Assembly (NCBI GenBank): GCA_030654175.1
Contig: JAURXZ010000049.1
Coordinates: 1-64,000, forward strand
Source: Bacteroidia bacterium
GTDB taxonomy: Bacteria; Bacteroidota; Bacteroidia; 2-12-FULL-35-15
Reading direction: 5' to 3'
Length of the DNA stretch: 64,000 nucleotides
Shown: positions 8,022-16,509 of the stretch, piece by piece
Numbering within the stretch: the first letter of the stretch is position 1
Layout: each line of letters begins with the position of its first letter
Notes under the pieces: generated by a model
The model's database searches: none
What the model saw: the letters and a program-made list of their open reading frames with translations, nothing else
What the model was told of the DNA's origin: nothing
Position numbers and translations under genes: made by a program

Positions 8022-8368
8022 TAAATTGTAAAATTGAATTATGTTCTCCTCATTACAAAGTAAAGATAATTGAAATAATAGTATAATTTAAACTGAAAAA
8101 TTAATTTGTAGTAAACGATTGGCATAGCATAAGTTGCGGTAATTAATCAGTATTAAAAACCCTTGAAAATTTATTCCCACAATATATTACTTTCAAAATC
8201 GTTACGAATATGAATTTGGTATGTTTATTGACTCTTTTAGCAGAATCAATTGCTTTTCAATTGATAAAAGGTTTGTTTTAATTATGGAAAATATTATTTT
8301 AATGCATCTTAGTTAATAGAAACTGAGATTAGCAAGAGCTTATTTTTAAATTTAATAATCTTCAAAAC
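8022..8368. other. Intergenic region with a perfect hairpin
   Basis: These 347 bases lie between divergent genes. ATCAATTG (8245-8252) and CAATTGAT (8258-8265) form a perfect 8-bp stem with a 5-nt loop. A 23-codon hydrophobic frame, MNLVCLLTLLAESIAFQLIK..., spans 8210-8281 and contains the hairpin; I see no support for its expression. Otherwise it is AT-rich with no recognisable RNA. Confidence 0.35.
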
Positions 8369-9028
8369 ATGAAAATAGGGATTTTAGGTACCGGAATTGT
8401 AGGTAAGACTATAGCTTCCGCATTAATTTCAAACGGTCATGAAGTAAAAATAGGCAGCCGTTCAGCTAAAAATGAAAAAAATATTGCCTTCGTTGCGATG
8501 GCTGCCAATAAAAACGCAAGTGCAGGCACATTTGCGGATGCTGCTGCCTTCGGTGAGATTATTTTTAATTGTACTGCCGGATCAGCATCGCTTGATGCAC
8601 TCAAATTGGCCGGTGCAACTAATTTGGATGGGAAAATTCTTGTTGATATTTCAAATCCTCTTGATTTTTCTAAAGGGATGCCACCTTCCTTATCTGTATG
8701 CAATACCAATTCATTAGGGGAAGAGATCCAAAAAGAATTTCCTGATGTGAAAGTAGTAAAAACACTTAATACAATATGGAGCAAGTTAATGGTGAACCCA
8801 TCTTTGGTCAACTATGGGGATCATAATGTTTTTATTTGTGGTGATGATGAGGCCGCAAAAAAAGTAATTATTGATCTGGTTCTTATTCCTTTCGGTTGGC
8901 TGAAAAAAAACATTTTTGATCTTGGTGATATCACAAAAGCAAGAGGCACGGAAATGTATTTGTCCTTGTGGCTGAGCTTATATGGCACAATAGATAGCGG
9001 AGCTTTTAATGTCAAAATTGTAAGGTAA
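8369..9028 (+). CDS. F420-dependent NADP reductase-like dinucleotide-binding protein
   Basis: This Rossmann-fold protein of 219 residues belongs to the family whose founder transfers hydride between NADP and coenzyme F420. The nucleotide-binding loop GTGIVG is at 7-12 and VKIGSR at about 27-32 fits the NADP 2'-phosphate pocket. DISNPLDFSKG (about 112-122) and VKTLNTIWSKLMVNP are typical family segments. Bacteroidota are not known for F420, so the enzyme probably uses only NAD(P)(H) with another substrate. It is a stand-alone gene followed by a DUF1697 gene 88 bases downstream. Confidence 0.82.
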   Translation: MKIGILGTGIVGKTIASALISNGHEVKIGSRSAKNEKNIAFVAMAANKNASAGTFADAAAFGEIIFNCTAGSASLDALKLAGATNLDGKILVDISNPLDFSKGMPPSLSVCNTNSLGEEIQKEFPDVKVVKTLNTIWSKLMVNPSLVNYGDHNVFICGDDEAAKKVIIDLVLIPFGWLKKNIFDLGDITKARGTEMYLSLWLSLYGTIDSGAFNVKIVR

Positions 9029-9116
9029 TATACCTGTTATTATTTATCTGTTTTTCGAATTCCTGCAAAATATAATTTTTCTTGTTTTTGAAAAATTAAT
9101 TTTGAAATTTTGATCT

Positions 9117-9665
9117 ATGAAAACATTCCTATCTATTTTACGGGGCATTAACGTTAGCGGACAAAAAAAAATTCCAATGCTGGAGTTAAAAAAATTGTAC
9201 GAGGAATTGCATTTTGAGAATATCACCACTTATATCCAAAGTGGAAATGTGATTTTTAATAGTAAGAATGCGAAGGATCTTTCGAAGCAAATTGAAAAAA
9301 AAATTTTTGAAAAATATAATTTTAATGTGCCTGTCATCATCAGAACACCTGAGGAAATGCAAAGTATTATAGAAGGGAATCTGTTTCTAAAACAAAAGGA
9401 TATCGACATCACTAAACTTCACGTTGTATATTTAACAGATGGTCCCAAGCAGGGAAATATTGATAGGCTCAATACTTATAATTATGAACCTGATAAATTT
9501 TATTTATCAGGCAAAGAGGTTTACTTGTATTGTCCAAATGGATATGGTAACACCAAATTGACCAATAGTTTTTTTGAGAACAAACTCAAAGTAACCGCTA
9601 CCACCAGAAATTGGAATACGACCAATGAATTATTGAAGATCTTAAAATCTTATTCACCTGATTAA
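9117..9665 (+). CDS. DUF1697 family protein
   Basis: This cytoplasmic protein of 182 residues opens with the diagnostic DUF1697 sequence: FLSILRGINVSGQKKIPM (about 4-21), followed by YIQSGNVIF (about 41-49) and VYLTDGPK further on. No enzymatic activity is established for the family. The start ATG at 9117 gives the usual family N-terminus. No operon partner is evident; 184 bases separate it from the next gene. Confidence 0.88.
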   Translation: MKTFLSILRGINVSGQKKIPMLELKKLYEELHFENITTYIQSGNVIFNSKNAKDLSKQIEKKIFEKYNFNVPVIIRTPEEMQSIIEGNLFLKQKDIDITKLHVVYLTDGPKQGNIDRLNTYNYEPDKFYLSGKEVYLYCPNGYGNTKLTNSFFENKLKVTATTRNWNTTNELLKILKSYSPD

Positions 9666-9802
9666 TAGCAGGTAGAAAATTCTATCACATCTAATTTTTC
9701 AATTCATCTCCCCTTGGGCTTAAATCCACTTCAATGCTTAACAGCGTTGTGTAATTTGTAATGTTTTTGCCTTGTCTCTCTCCTAGAAGCTTTATAATTA
9801 CA

Positions 9803-9818
9803 ATATATATATATATAT
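9803..9818. repeat. AT dinucleotide run
   Basis: About eight AT repeats lie 32 bases before the start of the type B CTD protein gene. They could vary by slippage and alter promoter spacing, but no promoter box is clear here. Confidence 0.5.
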
Positions 9819-9849
9819 TTGTTTTAAAATAAATTACACAGCATTTTAA

Positions 9850-10920
9850 ATGGGCAAAATATCCAGAGGCAAGTATTTATTTAGTATTACCTTTTTGTTG
9901 TTTTTTATCAATTCTTCATTTGCTCAATTTATTGCTGAAGCAGGATTGAATCAAACAATATGCCCTGGTGACAGCGCTATTATAGGTGGTGTACCAGCTG
10001 CAATGGGAGGGAAAGCGCCATATACATATTTATGGTCCCCTTCAACCGGATTATCAAATCCAACAATCTCAAATCCATCCGCTTTCCCTGACGACTTTAC
10101 AATATATACCCTAACGGTTACCGATGATACTGGTGCAGTTCAAACTGATGATATGAGTATTATCGTGAGCTACATTGTATATGTTAATGCAGGGCTAGGT
10201 GTAGATTTTTGCAGGGAGGGTTCTGACATTATTGGTGGAACTGATAATGTTAACGGATTTGGGGTAAGTTACTCCTGGGCCCCTGCTGGCGGTTTGAATG
10301 ACTCGTCCTTGCCTCGGCCAACTGCATCACCATTAATATCAACCGTGTATACATTAACTGCTACCATTGCGGGGTGTCCTCCTAAAACAGATACTGTACT
10401 TGTAACCGTAATACAACCACCTCCAATTAATGCAGGGAGTGATATTACTATTAAGGAAGGCGAAGTTGCAATTTTGCAGGCTTCCGGAGGTTTTTTTTAT
10501 GAGTGGTCGCCATCCAGCATACTTTTATATTTCAATACTGCAAACCCTGACGCAGAGCCGATAGTCCAAACTGATTATTATCTTTATGGAACCGATAAAG
10601 AAAGAAGATGCAGTGCAAGGGATACAATGACCGTATTTGTAGAGCCTAATAGTGAAATTGTATTATACAATACATTTACGCCAAATAAAGACGGCAACAA
10701 TGATACATGGTATATTGGCAATATTCATAAATATCCGCGAAACAGGTTGGAAATTTACAATCGAAATGGAAAACTGGTATTTAAAGCAAATGGCTATTTA
10801 AATAACTGGGATGGTAAGACCTTCCTTGGTGAGGAGCTTCCAGCTTCAACTTATTTTTATATGCTTGATCTGGGAGAAGGAGCGGGGCAATTTCATGGTA
10901 CGGTAAATATCGTTCAATAG
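9850..10920 (+). CDS. Secreted PKD-like protein with T9SS type B C-terminal domain
   Basis: An exported surface protein of 356 residues. The signal peptide ends at about residue 25 (NSSFA before QFIAE). Two to three PKD/Ig-like modules follow, seen from TICPGDSAIIGG, YTYLWSPSTGLSNP, VYTLTATIAGCPP and NAGSDITIKEGE. The last 85 residues are a gliding-motility-associated (CHU_C) type B sorting domain with NTFTPNKDGNNDTWYIGN and RLEIYNRNGKLVF. Type B domains direct export by the type IX system without the usual type A cleavage and anchoring route. The PorP/SprF-like gene starts 6 bases after the stop, a pairing seen for SprB-SprF, so the two probably work together. Confidence 0.9.
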   Translation: MGKISRGKYLFSITFLLFFINSSFAQFIAEAGLNQTICPGDSAIIGGVPAAMGGKAPYTYLWSPSTGLSNPTISNPSAFPDDFTIYTLTVTDDTGAVQTDDMSIIVSYIVYVNAGLGVDFCREGSDIIGGTDNVNGFGVSYSWAPAGGLNDSSLPRPTASPLISTVYTLTATIAGCPPKTDTVLVTVIQPPPINAGSDITIKEGEVAILQASGGFFYEWSPSSILLYFNTANPDAEPIVQTDYYLYGTDKERRCSARDTMTVFVEPNSEIVLYNTFTPNKDGNNDTWYIGNIHKYPRNRLEIYNRNGKLVFKANGYLNNWDGKTFLGEELPASTYFYMLDLGEGAGQFHGTVNIVQ

Positions 10921-10925
10921 TAATT

Positions 10926-11927
10926 TTGTTAAAATTTATAATTAACGCGAAATTGAAAAAACATTTACTCATATCTGGTTTACTGTTAATAGGCTATTGC
11001 TTTATGCCTTTTATTTTGAAGGCCCAGCAATTGCCATATTATACGCAGTTTAAAAGCAGCTCTTTTATGCTGAATCCTGCCGTTGCAGGTACTCAGGGAT
11101 CTCTTTATGCCAGCATGAATTACAGGATGCAGTGGGTTGGTTTTGATGACGCTCCCAAAACATCGGGTATCAGTTTGAATGGCAGATTATTTGAAGGCAA
11201 AATGGGGGCTGGTTTATACATGATGCAGGATGAAGTTGGGCCATCAAAACAAACTAACTATGGCGCGAGCTATGCCTATCACATTCGGTTTCCTGATTGT
11301 GAACTTTCTGCCGGTCTTGCAGGGAATTACACTAAATATACGTTAATGGGCAGTAAAATGACAATCCATAACTCCCAGGATCCCTCTATTGATCAAACTC
11401 TTAATTATACTTCAAGTGTCCCGGATGCAAGCGCTGGAATTTATTTATATAACGACCGCTTTCATATTGGGTTTAGTGCCTTGCACTTATTACAATCAAA
11501 GGCTGAATTTTATAAAGGTGATTCTACCAAAAAAAGCTTTATTCAATATGCCACACAGGTATATTCAACCTTTGGTTATAACTATTCGCAAAATCCGGAT
11601 TATGTTTTTGAAAACACGCTTTTTGTAAATTATGTAAAATCTGTTCCTTTAATGATGGACTATACATTAAGGGTACATTATATGGGTAAGGTCTTTTTTG
11701 GTGCTTCAGTCCGCTTGCGCGATGCAATTGCAATTCATGTAGGAGCTACTTTTTTGGAAAGTTTTCAGGTGGCTTATTCTTATGATATATTAATAAGCAA
11801 GTTCCGGAGCTATAGCAGTGGTTCTCACGAAATAGTATTAAAGTATAGCTTTAATAGAGTATTTGATGATAAAAACAGGACGAGGGTGAAAAAATTTGCG
11901 CATCAAAAATACAATACTTTATTTTAA
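10926..11927 (+). CDS. PorP/SprF family type IX secretion membrane protein
   Basis: An outer-membrane beta-barrel protein of the PorP/SprF family, which helps secrete or attach T9SS cargo. The family signature follows the signal peptide: LPYYTQF then SSFMLNPAVAGTQGSLYAS and NYRMQWVGFDDAPKT. The start is a TTG at 10926, which gives a full signal sequence (KKHLLISGLLLIGYC...LKAQQ); no ATG lies upstream within the 6-base gap from the preceding stop. It is translationally close to the type B CTD protein and is most simply its dedicated secretion partner, like SprF for SprB. Length (333) is normal. Confidence 0.92.
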   Translation: MLKFIINAKLKKHLLISGLLLIGYCFMPFILKAQQLPYYTQFKSSSFMLNPAVAGTQGSLYASMNYRMQWVGFDDAPKTSGISLNGRLFEGKMGAGLYMMQDEVGPSKQTNYGASYAYHIRFPDCELSAGLAGNYTKYTLMGSKMTIHNSQDPSIDQTLNYTSSVPDASAGIYLYNDRFHIGFSALHLLQSKAEFYKGDSTKKSFIQYATQVYSTFGYNYSQNPDYVFENTLFVNYVKSVPLMMDYTLRVHYMGKVFFGASVRLRDAIAIHVGATFLESFQVAYSYDILISKFRSYSSGSHEIVLKYSFNRVFDDKNRTRVKKFAHQKYNTLF

Positions 11928-11976
11928 AATATTCTTGTGTTTTTACAAGTTCCCGCAATATTAAAAGAGCAACCCT

Positions 11977-12309
11977 TTACTTCTTCGCAAATTTATTGAA
12001 CAAATGAACGATTCCTACTTCTGCTATCTTTAAAAGGGTGCCGGATATTGGGCTTTTTCCATCAATACCTCCTTTTAGGAATTTGCTTAACACAAATTCA
12101 TTGACCCAATCCAATACATCACTTACTTTTTTATTCTTTTCAGAAGTATAAGGTAAAAACTCTTCGCCAATGATTTGTTTGTAGTTCGACTTAATGAAAA
12201 TTATTTTATTTTTCATAAGCTCTTCCTGGAAAGAACAATAAATTTTTATTCGTTGTTTTTCTTGCTGAAGAGTTTGCAGGTTGGTTATTTTAATCGGTTC
12301 ATTGATCAT
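11977..12309 (-). CDS. Hypothetical protein in the YtxH/holin-like trio
   Basis: A protein of 110 residues without a signal peptide; I do not recognise the family. It begins MINEPIKITNLQTLQQEK and has a helical N-terminal half and a glycine-containing hydrophobic C-terminal stretch (GTLLKIAEVGIVHLFNKFAKK). I use the ATG at 12309 instead of an upstream TTG. It overlaps the preceding holin-like gene by 11 bases, so the two are translationally coupled. The context suggests a peripheral partner of the membrane proteins in this trio. Confidence 0.65.
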   Translation of the reverse strand: MINEPIKITNLQTLQQEKQRIKIYCSFQEELMKNKIIFIKSNYKQIIGEEFLPYTSEKNKKVSDVLDWVNEFVLSKFLKGGIDGKSPISGTLLKIAEVGIVHLFNKFAKK

Positions 12310-12658
12310 TTTCTTCTTTTTCAAATAGCTGTTCTATTACTTTATTCATTATGTGTTTTTCCAACAGTTTTTTTCTGAATAGTATTAGTATTACAAACAA
12401 AATAAGATAGATACCGAAAATTAAAAGGAAGCCTAAAGCATTATTGTTTAATAGCCCGCCAAAGTAAAATCCTCCACTGATGCTCAAAAATAACAATAAA
12501 AAAAAGCCTAACAATGCTATAATTATTGAGGAAAATAATACGGCAGTTATTTTCGCTATTTTTTCGTAAGCGCCAATTTTATATAGTTGAATTTTGGCTT
12601 CAAAATAATCAACTAACATTTGTTTTATTTCAGAAAAAAAAGAGGGCTGGTCGCTCAT
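12299..12658 (-). CDS. Holin-X/phage-holin-like small membrane protein
   Basis: A protein of 119 residues with two transmembrane helices: VLFSSIIIALLGFFLLLFLSI (about 41-61) and ALGFLLIFGIYLILFVILILF (about 74-94). The amphipathic N-terminal helix (FFSEIKQMLVDYFEAKIQLYKI) and the charged C-terminus match the phage-holin-like or Holin-X group common in cellular genomes. No phage genes are nearby, so a lytic role is unlikely; a membrane-stress or structural role is inferred. It sits between the YtxH gene and the 110-residue unknown in one operon. Confidence 0.75.
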   Translation of the reverse strand: MSDQPSFFSEIKQMLVDYFEAKIQLYKIGAYEKIAKITAVLFSSIIIALLGFFLLLFLSISGGFYFGGLLNNNALGFLLIFGIYLILFVILILFRKKLLEKHIMNKVIEQLFEKEENDQ

Positions 12659-12690
12659 TGCTTAGAGGATGTAATATTTAATATGTAATT

Positions 12691-12906
12691 TTAAGCTTCT
12701 TCAGTTGGATTTTTTAGATCTTCAAAAATCGATTTCCCTTTTTCAAATTGTTCAGCCAGATCATCTTTAAATTTAGATGCACCTTCTTTCAGATCATTGA
12801 GCAATTCATCTTTTTTATCGGAGTTTAAAAAATACCCTATTGCAATACCTACGGCAGCGCCTGCTAAAAGTGCCAGTATTATTTTGGAGTTGTTATTATC
12901 TTTCAT
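12691..12906 (-). CDS. YtxH domain-containing membrane protein
   Basis: This 71-residue protein has a single glycine-rich transmembrane helix, ILALLAGAAVGIAIGYFLN (about 10-28), followed by a charged amphipathic helix (KKDELLNDLKEGASKFKDDL). That is the standard YtxH arrangement. The family is general-stress associated in Firmicutes; its precise function is unknown. It is the first gene of the trio 12906-11977 and is divergent from the AI-2E transporter gene. Confidence 0.85.
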   Translation of the reverse strand: MKDNNNSKIILALLAGAAVGIAIGYFLNSDKKDELLNDLKEGASKFKDDLAEQFEKGKSIFEDLKNPTEEA

Positions 12907-12974
12907 CTTATGTGGTTGATCAATTATATTATAAAATTACTGTTTTTTATTTACCTTTAATTAAAATTTAACAT

Positions 12975-14060
12975 ATGTCATATTTTGAATCAAATAAATT
13001 AAAACAAATAGTTGCATTAGCAGTAATTATATTGCTTGGAGGCTTTTTATTTTTTACTGTATCAGGTTTTATTCCTGCATTTTTAGGAGCAGTTATATTT
13101 TTTATAATTTGTTCTCCTCCGATGCTTTTTTTTATGAATAAATTAAAGTTGAATAGGGGATTAGCTGTTGCTATTGTTATGGTTTTATCCTTTTTGGTGA
13201 TTATAATTCCGGTATTTAGTATTACCTATTTATTAATATCAAAAATTTCAACGATGTTCTCCGAATCTCATAATTTTTATGGAGAAATTCAAAACCTTAA
13301 TGCACTTATTAATGCAAAATATGGTGTAAATATTTTAGCTCCCGAAAATTTAGTAAAACTGCAAACGGGGATCACCAATTTTATACCTAATTTATTGGGA
13401 CAAACAATGAGTATCCTTGCTGACATTGCCATAATGTATTTTATTTTATTCTATTTGCTTTATACCGAAACGTCAATGGAAAAAAGTATTGTACGTTTTT
13501 TACCGTATACAACGGAAAATGCTCATTTATTTGCAAAAGAACTGGTGTCACAAACGTATTCAAATGTAATTGGAGCCCCATTATTAGCCATAATTCAAGC
13601 GGGTTTTGCAATTTTAGGGTTTTGGATCTTTGGTTTAAATGAACCTGTTTTTTGGGGATTAATGTGTGGGTTTTTGTCTTTCATTCCATTTGTGGGTTCG
13701 GCATTGGTATGGTTTCCTGCGGGTATAATACTTGCATCAACCGGTGCGTATTGGCAAGGTATTGCTATTTTAATTTATGGAGCAGTTGTGATCATAAATG
13801 TTGATAATGTGTTTCGTTTTATTCTTCAAAAAAAAATTGCTGATATCCATCCTTTAGTGACTGTTTTCGGAGTGATCATTGGTTTGAAATGGTTTGGGAT
13901 ACCGGGTATAATTTTTGGTCCGTTATTAATTTCCTATTTTCTTATTATGATAAAAATATATCGTGCAGAGTATGGGAATAAAAATTATATGTCCGCTGAA
14001 ACAGCCTTTAGTAATGACAAATCCTCGGTTGAGAACTCTTCTGGAAATTTAAAATCCTGA
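12975..14060 (+). CDS. AI-2E family transporter
   Basis: A polytopic inner-membrane protein of 361 residues in the AI-2E exporter (PerM/YdiK/TqsA) family; different members export autoinducer-2, ions or other solutes. Hydrophobic helices open the protein (IVALAVIILLGGFLFFTV) and the family-typical C-terminal half contains WGLMCGFLSFIPFVGSALVW and ITPLVTVFG-like DIHPLVTVFGVIIGLKWFGIPGIIFGPLL. It is divergent from the YtxH operon across 68 bases. The substrate cannot be assigned by sequence. The last 25 residues are hydrophilic, as in many homologues. Confidence 0.9.
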   Translation: MSYFESNKLKQIVALAVIILLGGFLFFTVSGFIPAFLGAVIFFIICSPPMLFFMNKLKLNRGLAVAIVMVLSFLVIIIPVFSITYLLISKISTMFSESHNFYGEIQNLNALINAKYGVNILAPENLVKLQTGITNFIPNLLGQTMSILADIAIMYFILFYLLYTETSMEKSIVRFLPYTTENAHLFAKELVSQTYSNVIGAPLLAIIQAGFAILGFWIFGLNEPVFWGLMCGFLSFIPFVGSALVWFPAGIILASTGAYWQGIAILIYGAVVIINVDNVFRFILQKKIADIHPLVTVFGVIIGLKWFGIPGIIFGPLLISYFLIMIKIYRAEYGNKNYMSAETAFSNDKSSVENSSGNLKS

Positions 14061-14176
14061 GTAATTTAATTTGTTATTTCATCTTTAGTAGTAGTGTATC
14101 ATAACGCGACTAGTTGATTTTTTGAAAGAAAATTGTAAGTTTGAAAGTTTATCTCTTCGAATGTACGATTCTGTTT

Positions 14177-14287
14177 GCGTTAGGGATTGCAGCGTAAATC
14201 CTTCGCTTCCGCCAACTGGCGGAAGGGAAGATTGAAGCGTAAAGCCCGCCCTTTTCCATTTGAGGAAAAGGAAACGCCCAAATGAAT
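14177..14287 (+). repeat. Dispersed palindromic repeat, copy A
   Basis: It starts GTTAGGGATTGCAGCGTAAA and holds two perfect hairpins: CTTCCGCC (14206-14213) with GGCGGAAG (14218-14225), and CCTTTTCC (14250-14257) with GGAAAAGG (14264-14271). GATTGAAGCGTAAAGCCCGCC lies between them and GAAACGCCCAAATGAAT closes it. The same framework with different hairpins occurs at 47452-47550, 33767-33850 and 53361-53450. The remainder of the 14061-14381 gap holds only the rimO promoter. Confidence 0.8.
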
Positions 14288-14351
14288 AAAATTCTCAATG
14301 GAAAAGAAACCCAAAAACTTCAGCATTACATCCAGTTTCTAATGGATTGCT

Positions 14352-14359
14352 TATCTTTG
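14352..14359 (+). promoter_or_regulatory. -7 promoter box of rimO
   Basis: TATCTTTG matches the Bacteroidota TAnnTTTG consensus and lies 22 bases before the TTG start of rimO, leaving a short leader. Confidence 0.65.
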
Positions 14360-14381
14360 CAAGGAATTAATACAAATAAAG

Positions 14382-15695
14382 TTGAAAACAAAAACGCTTA
14401 AGAAAAATAAAGTTAACGTAGTTACCCTTGGATGTTCTAAAAACATTGTGGATAGTGAAGTATTGATGGGGCAACTAAAAGCAAATAACTTTGATGTAAC
14501 TCACGAAAGCACACAGGATGATTCCAGTATTGTAATTATTAACACCTGCGGATTTATTGATAATGCAAAGCAAGAGAGTATTGATACCATCATTCGTTAT
14601 GCTAATGCAAAAGAAGCCGGTCTGGTTGATAAAGTATATGTTACCGGCTGCCTTAGTGAACGCTACAGACCTGAATTAGAAAGAGAAATACCCAATGTGG
14701 ATGGTTACTTTGGGACACGTGAATTACCACGTTTATTAAAGACATTAAAAGCAGATTATAAACACGAATTAGTAGGAGAACGATTATTAACTACCCCTCA
14801 TCATTATTCTTATTTTAAAATATCGGAAGGTTGCGACAGGCCATGTTCGTTCTGTGCCATACCATTAATGCGTGGTGCCCACGTTTCAAGACCAATTGAG
14901 GAATTAGTAAAAGAAGCAAAACACCTTGCAAAGAACGGCACTAAAGAGTTAATGCTTATAGCCCAGGATCTAACCTATTATGGTTTGGATATTTACAAAA
15001 AACGTAACTTATCCGAACTGCTTAAAAACCTTTCGGATGTGGAAGGCATAGAATGGATTCGTCTGCATTATGCATTTCCAAGCGGGTTCCCAATGGATGC
15101 GCTGGATGTGATGAATGAGCGTTCAAATATCTGTAAGTATCTGGATATGCCTCTTCAACACATTACAGATGATATGCTCAAAAGTATGCGCAGAGGGACC
15201 ACTAAACAAAAAACCATTGATCTGGTAAACAAAATTCGTGATAAAGTTCCCGGTATTGCTATAAGAACTACCTTAATTGCAGGTTACCCGGGCGAAACAG
15301 CGAAGGATCATAAGGAAATGCTGGAGTGGATAGAACAAAGCCGTTTTGAGCGTTTAGGGATCTTTGCTTATTCCCATGAAGAAAATACTCATGCATATTT
15401 ATTGAAAGATAATGTTCCTGCAAAAACAAAACAACTTCGAACAGAAGCTGTAATGGCTTTACAGCAAGGTATTTCATTGGACCTGAACCAGCAAAAAATT
15501 GGAAAAACGTATAAAGTTCTTTTTGACAAAAAAGAAGGTGATTATTTTATCGGTCGTACCGAATTTGATTCACCTGAAGTGGATAACGAAGTGCTTGTAA
15601 GAGCAGATGAGCACTTTGTACGTGTTGGTGATTTTGCAAATGTGGAAATTACTTCTGCAGAAGATTATGATTTGTATGGAAAAGTTGTGAATTAG
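14382..15695 (+). CDS. rimO: Ribosomal protein S12 methylthiotransferase RimO
   Basis: A radical-SAM enzyme that adds a methylthio group to the conserved Asp of ribosomal protein S12. The 437 residues have the full family layout. The UPF0004 domain carries cluster cysteines Cys18 (TLGCSKN), Cys56 (NTCGFI) and Cys90 (TGCLSERY). The radical-SAM domain has Cys151-Asp-Arg-Pro-Cys155-Ser-Phe-Cys158. A C-terminal TRAM domain (YKVLFDKKEGDYFIGRTEFDSPEVD) binds the substrate. TLGCSKNIVDSE at the start and the acidic DSPEVDNEV ending separate RimO from MiaB and MtaB. The start is TTG; no ATG lies before the conserved region. It is transcribed alone from the box at 14352. Confidence 0.95.
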   Translation: MKTKTLKKNKVNVVTLGCSKNIVDSEVLMGQLKANNFDVTHESTQDDSSIVIINTCGFIDNAKQESIDTIIRYANAKEAGLVDKVYVTGCLSERYRPELEREIPNVDGYFGTRELPRLLKTLKADYKHELVGERLLTTPHHYSYFKISEGCDRPCSFCAIPLMRGAHVSRPIEELVKEAKHLAKNGTKELMLIAQDLTYYGLDIYKKRNLSELLKNLSDVEGIEWIRLHYAFPSGFPMDALDVMNERSNICKYLDMPLQHITDDMLKSMRRGTTKQKTIDLVNKIRDKVPGIAIRTTLIAGYPGETAKDHKEMLEWIEQSRFERLGIFAYSHEENTHAYLLKDNVPAKTKQLRTEAVMALQQGISLDLNQQKIGKTYKVLFDKKEGDYFIGRTEFDSPEVDNEVLVRADEHFVRVGDFANVEITSAEDYDLYGKVVN

Positions 15696-15735
15696 ATCTA
15701 ATTGGCCGATCATTAAATTGAAAGGCCGATCTGAT

Positions 15736-16320
15736 TTATATTTTACCTTCCAGCATTAATAATTTCGCTTTCAAAACAGTTATAACTGTTAAGCTATCTG
15801 TTATCTCGCCAGATTCAACCATTTTGTATAATTCATTAAAATGAAGCTTTCGAACCACTAATTGCTCATCATCTTCCGGCTCCGATTCGCCAAAGCTTAA
15901 GTCCTGAGCGATGTATAAAATACCAAATTCATCACTTGCTGAATTGCTCATATGCACTTCTTGAATTTTGGTCCACTTATTGGCTGTGATGCCCGTTTCC
16001 TCATGTAATTCACGCTTAGCAGAATCTAAAGGGGGCACATTGTGATTACCACCACCTTCAGGGATTTCCCATGAATATTGGTTTATCGGGTAACGATATT
16101 GACCAACTATCCATGTATTATAATCATTATCTAATGGTAAAATACCAATGGCTAAATTCTTAAAATGAACAACGGAATAAGTCCCCGGATTACCATTTGG
16201 ATTCAGTACATCATGCTTTGTGAGGCCTATCCATGGCGAGTCGTAAATTTTTTCTGATTTTAAAGTGGTCCAGGGATTCTCATGGTTCTGAACGTGTTCT
16301 TCTTTAATAGATTTTGCCAT
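15736..16320 (-). CDS. NUDIX hydrolase, ADP-ribose pyrophosphatase type
   Basis: A cytoplasmic pyrophosphohydrolase of 194 residues; ADP-ribose, GDP-mannose or other nucleoside-diphosphate sugars are likely substrates. The fold is marked by YRYPINQYSWEIPEGGG upstream of the Nudix box, the usual ADPRase/NudK arrangement. The box ends in a perfect RELHEETGI. The first Glu of the consensus (Gx5E) is Val here (GGGNHNV). The core REUxEE metal ligands are intact, so activity is plausible. It is convergent with rimO and divergent from bshC, with a TAATTTTG box just upstream. Confidence 0.87.
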   Translation of the reverse strand: MAKSIKEEHVQNHENPWTTLKSEKIYDSPWIGLTKHDVLNPNGNPGTYSVVHFKNLAIGILPLDNDYNTWIVGQYRYPINQYSWEIPEGGGNHNVPPLDSAKRELHEETGITANKWTKIQEVHMSNSASDEFGILYIAQDLSFGESEPEDDEQLVVRKLHFNELYKMVESGEITDSLTVITVLKAKLLMLEGKI

Positions 16321-16340
16321 ATTTTTTATTGTTATCAGTA

Positions 16341-16348
16341 CAAAATTA
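16341..16348 (-). promoter_or_regulatory. -7 promoter box of the NUDIX gene
   Basis: On the minus strand this reads TAATTTTG, a match to TAnnTTTG, 20 bases before the NUDIX ATG. No clear -33 element is visible. Confidence 0.45.
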
Positions 16349-16494
16349 CACTCTTTTTTGTTCTTAAATCGGAAAATTAACGATGGGGCCAGTGATATTA
16401 ATCTCTCTTTTATATGCGAAATTGTACTATAAAAAGCCTTTTTGTCAGGTAATCTATGGTTAAACCAAATACTTTAGACAAACACTAATTATAT

Positions 16495-16502
16495 TACCTT
16501 TG
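16495..16502 (+). promoter_or_regulatory. -7 promoter box of bshC, close to the ATG
   Basis: TACCTTTG (16495-16502) matches TAnnTTTG. Only seven bases separate it from the bshC ATG at 16510, so transcription should begin at or next to the start codon, giving a leaderless or near-leaderless mRNA. Confidence 0.65.
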
Positions 16503-16509
16503 TATTCCA

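Noticed and set aside
8210-8281. 23-codon hydrophobic frame (MNLVCLLTLLAESIAFQLIK...)
   Set aside because: The sequence is largely explained by the inverted repeat ATCAATTG/CAATTGAT inside it, and there is no sign of expression.
12299-12658. Prophage remnant suggested by the holin-like gene
   Set aside because: No other phage genes are present and small holin-like membrane proteins are common in cellular operons with YtxH.
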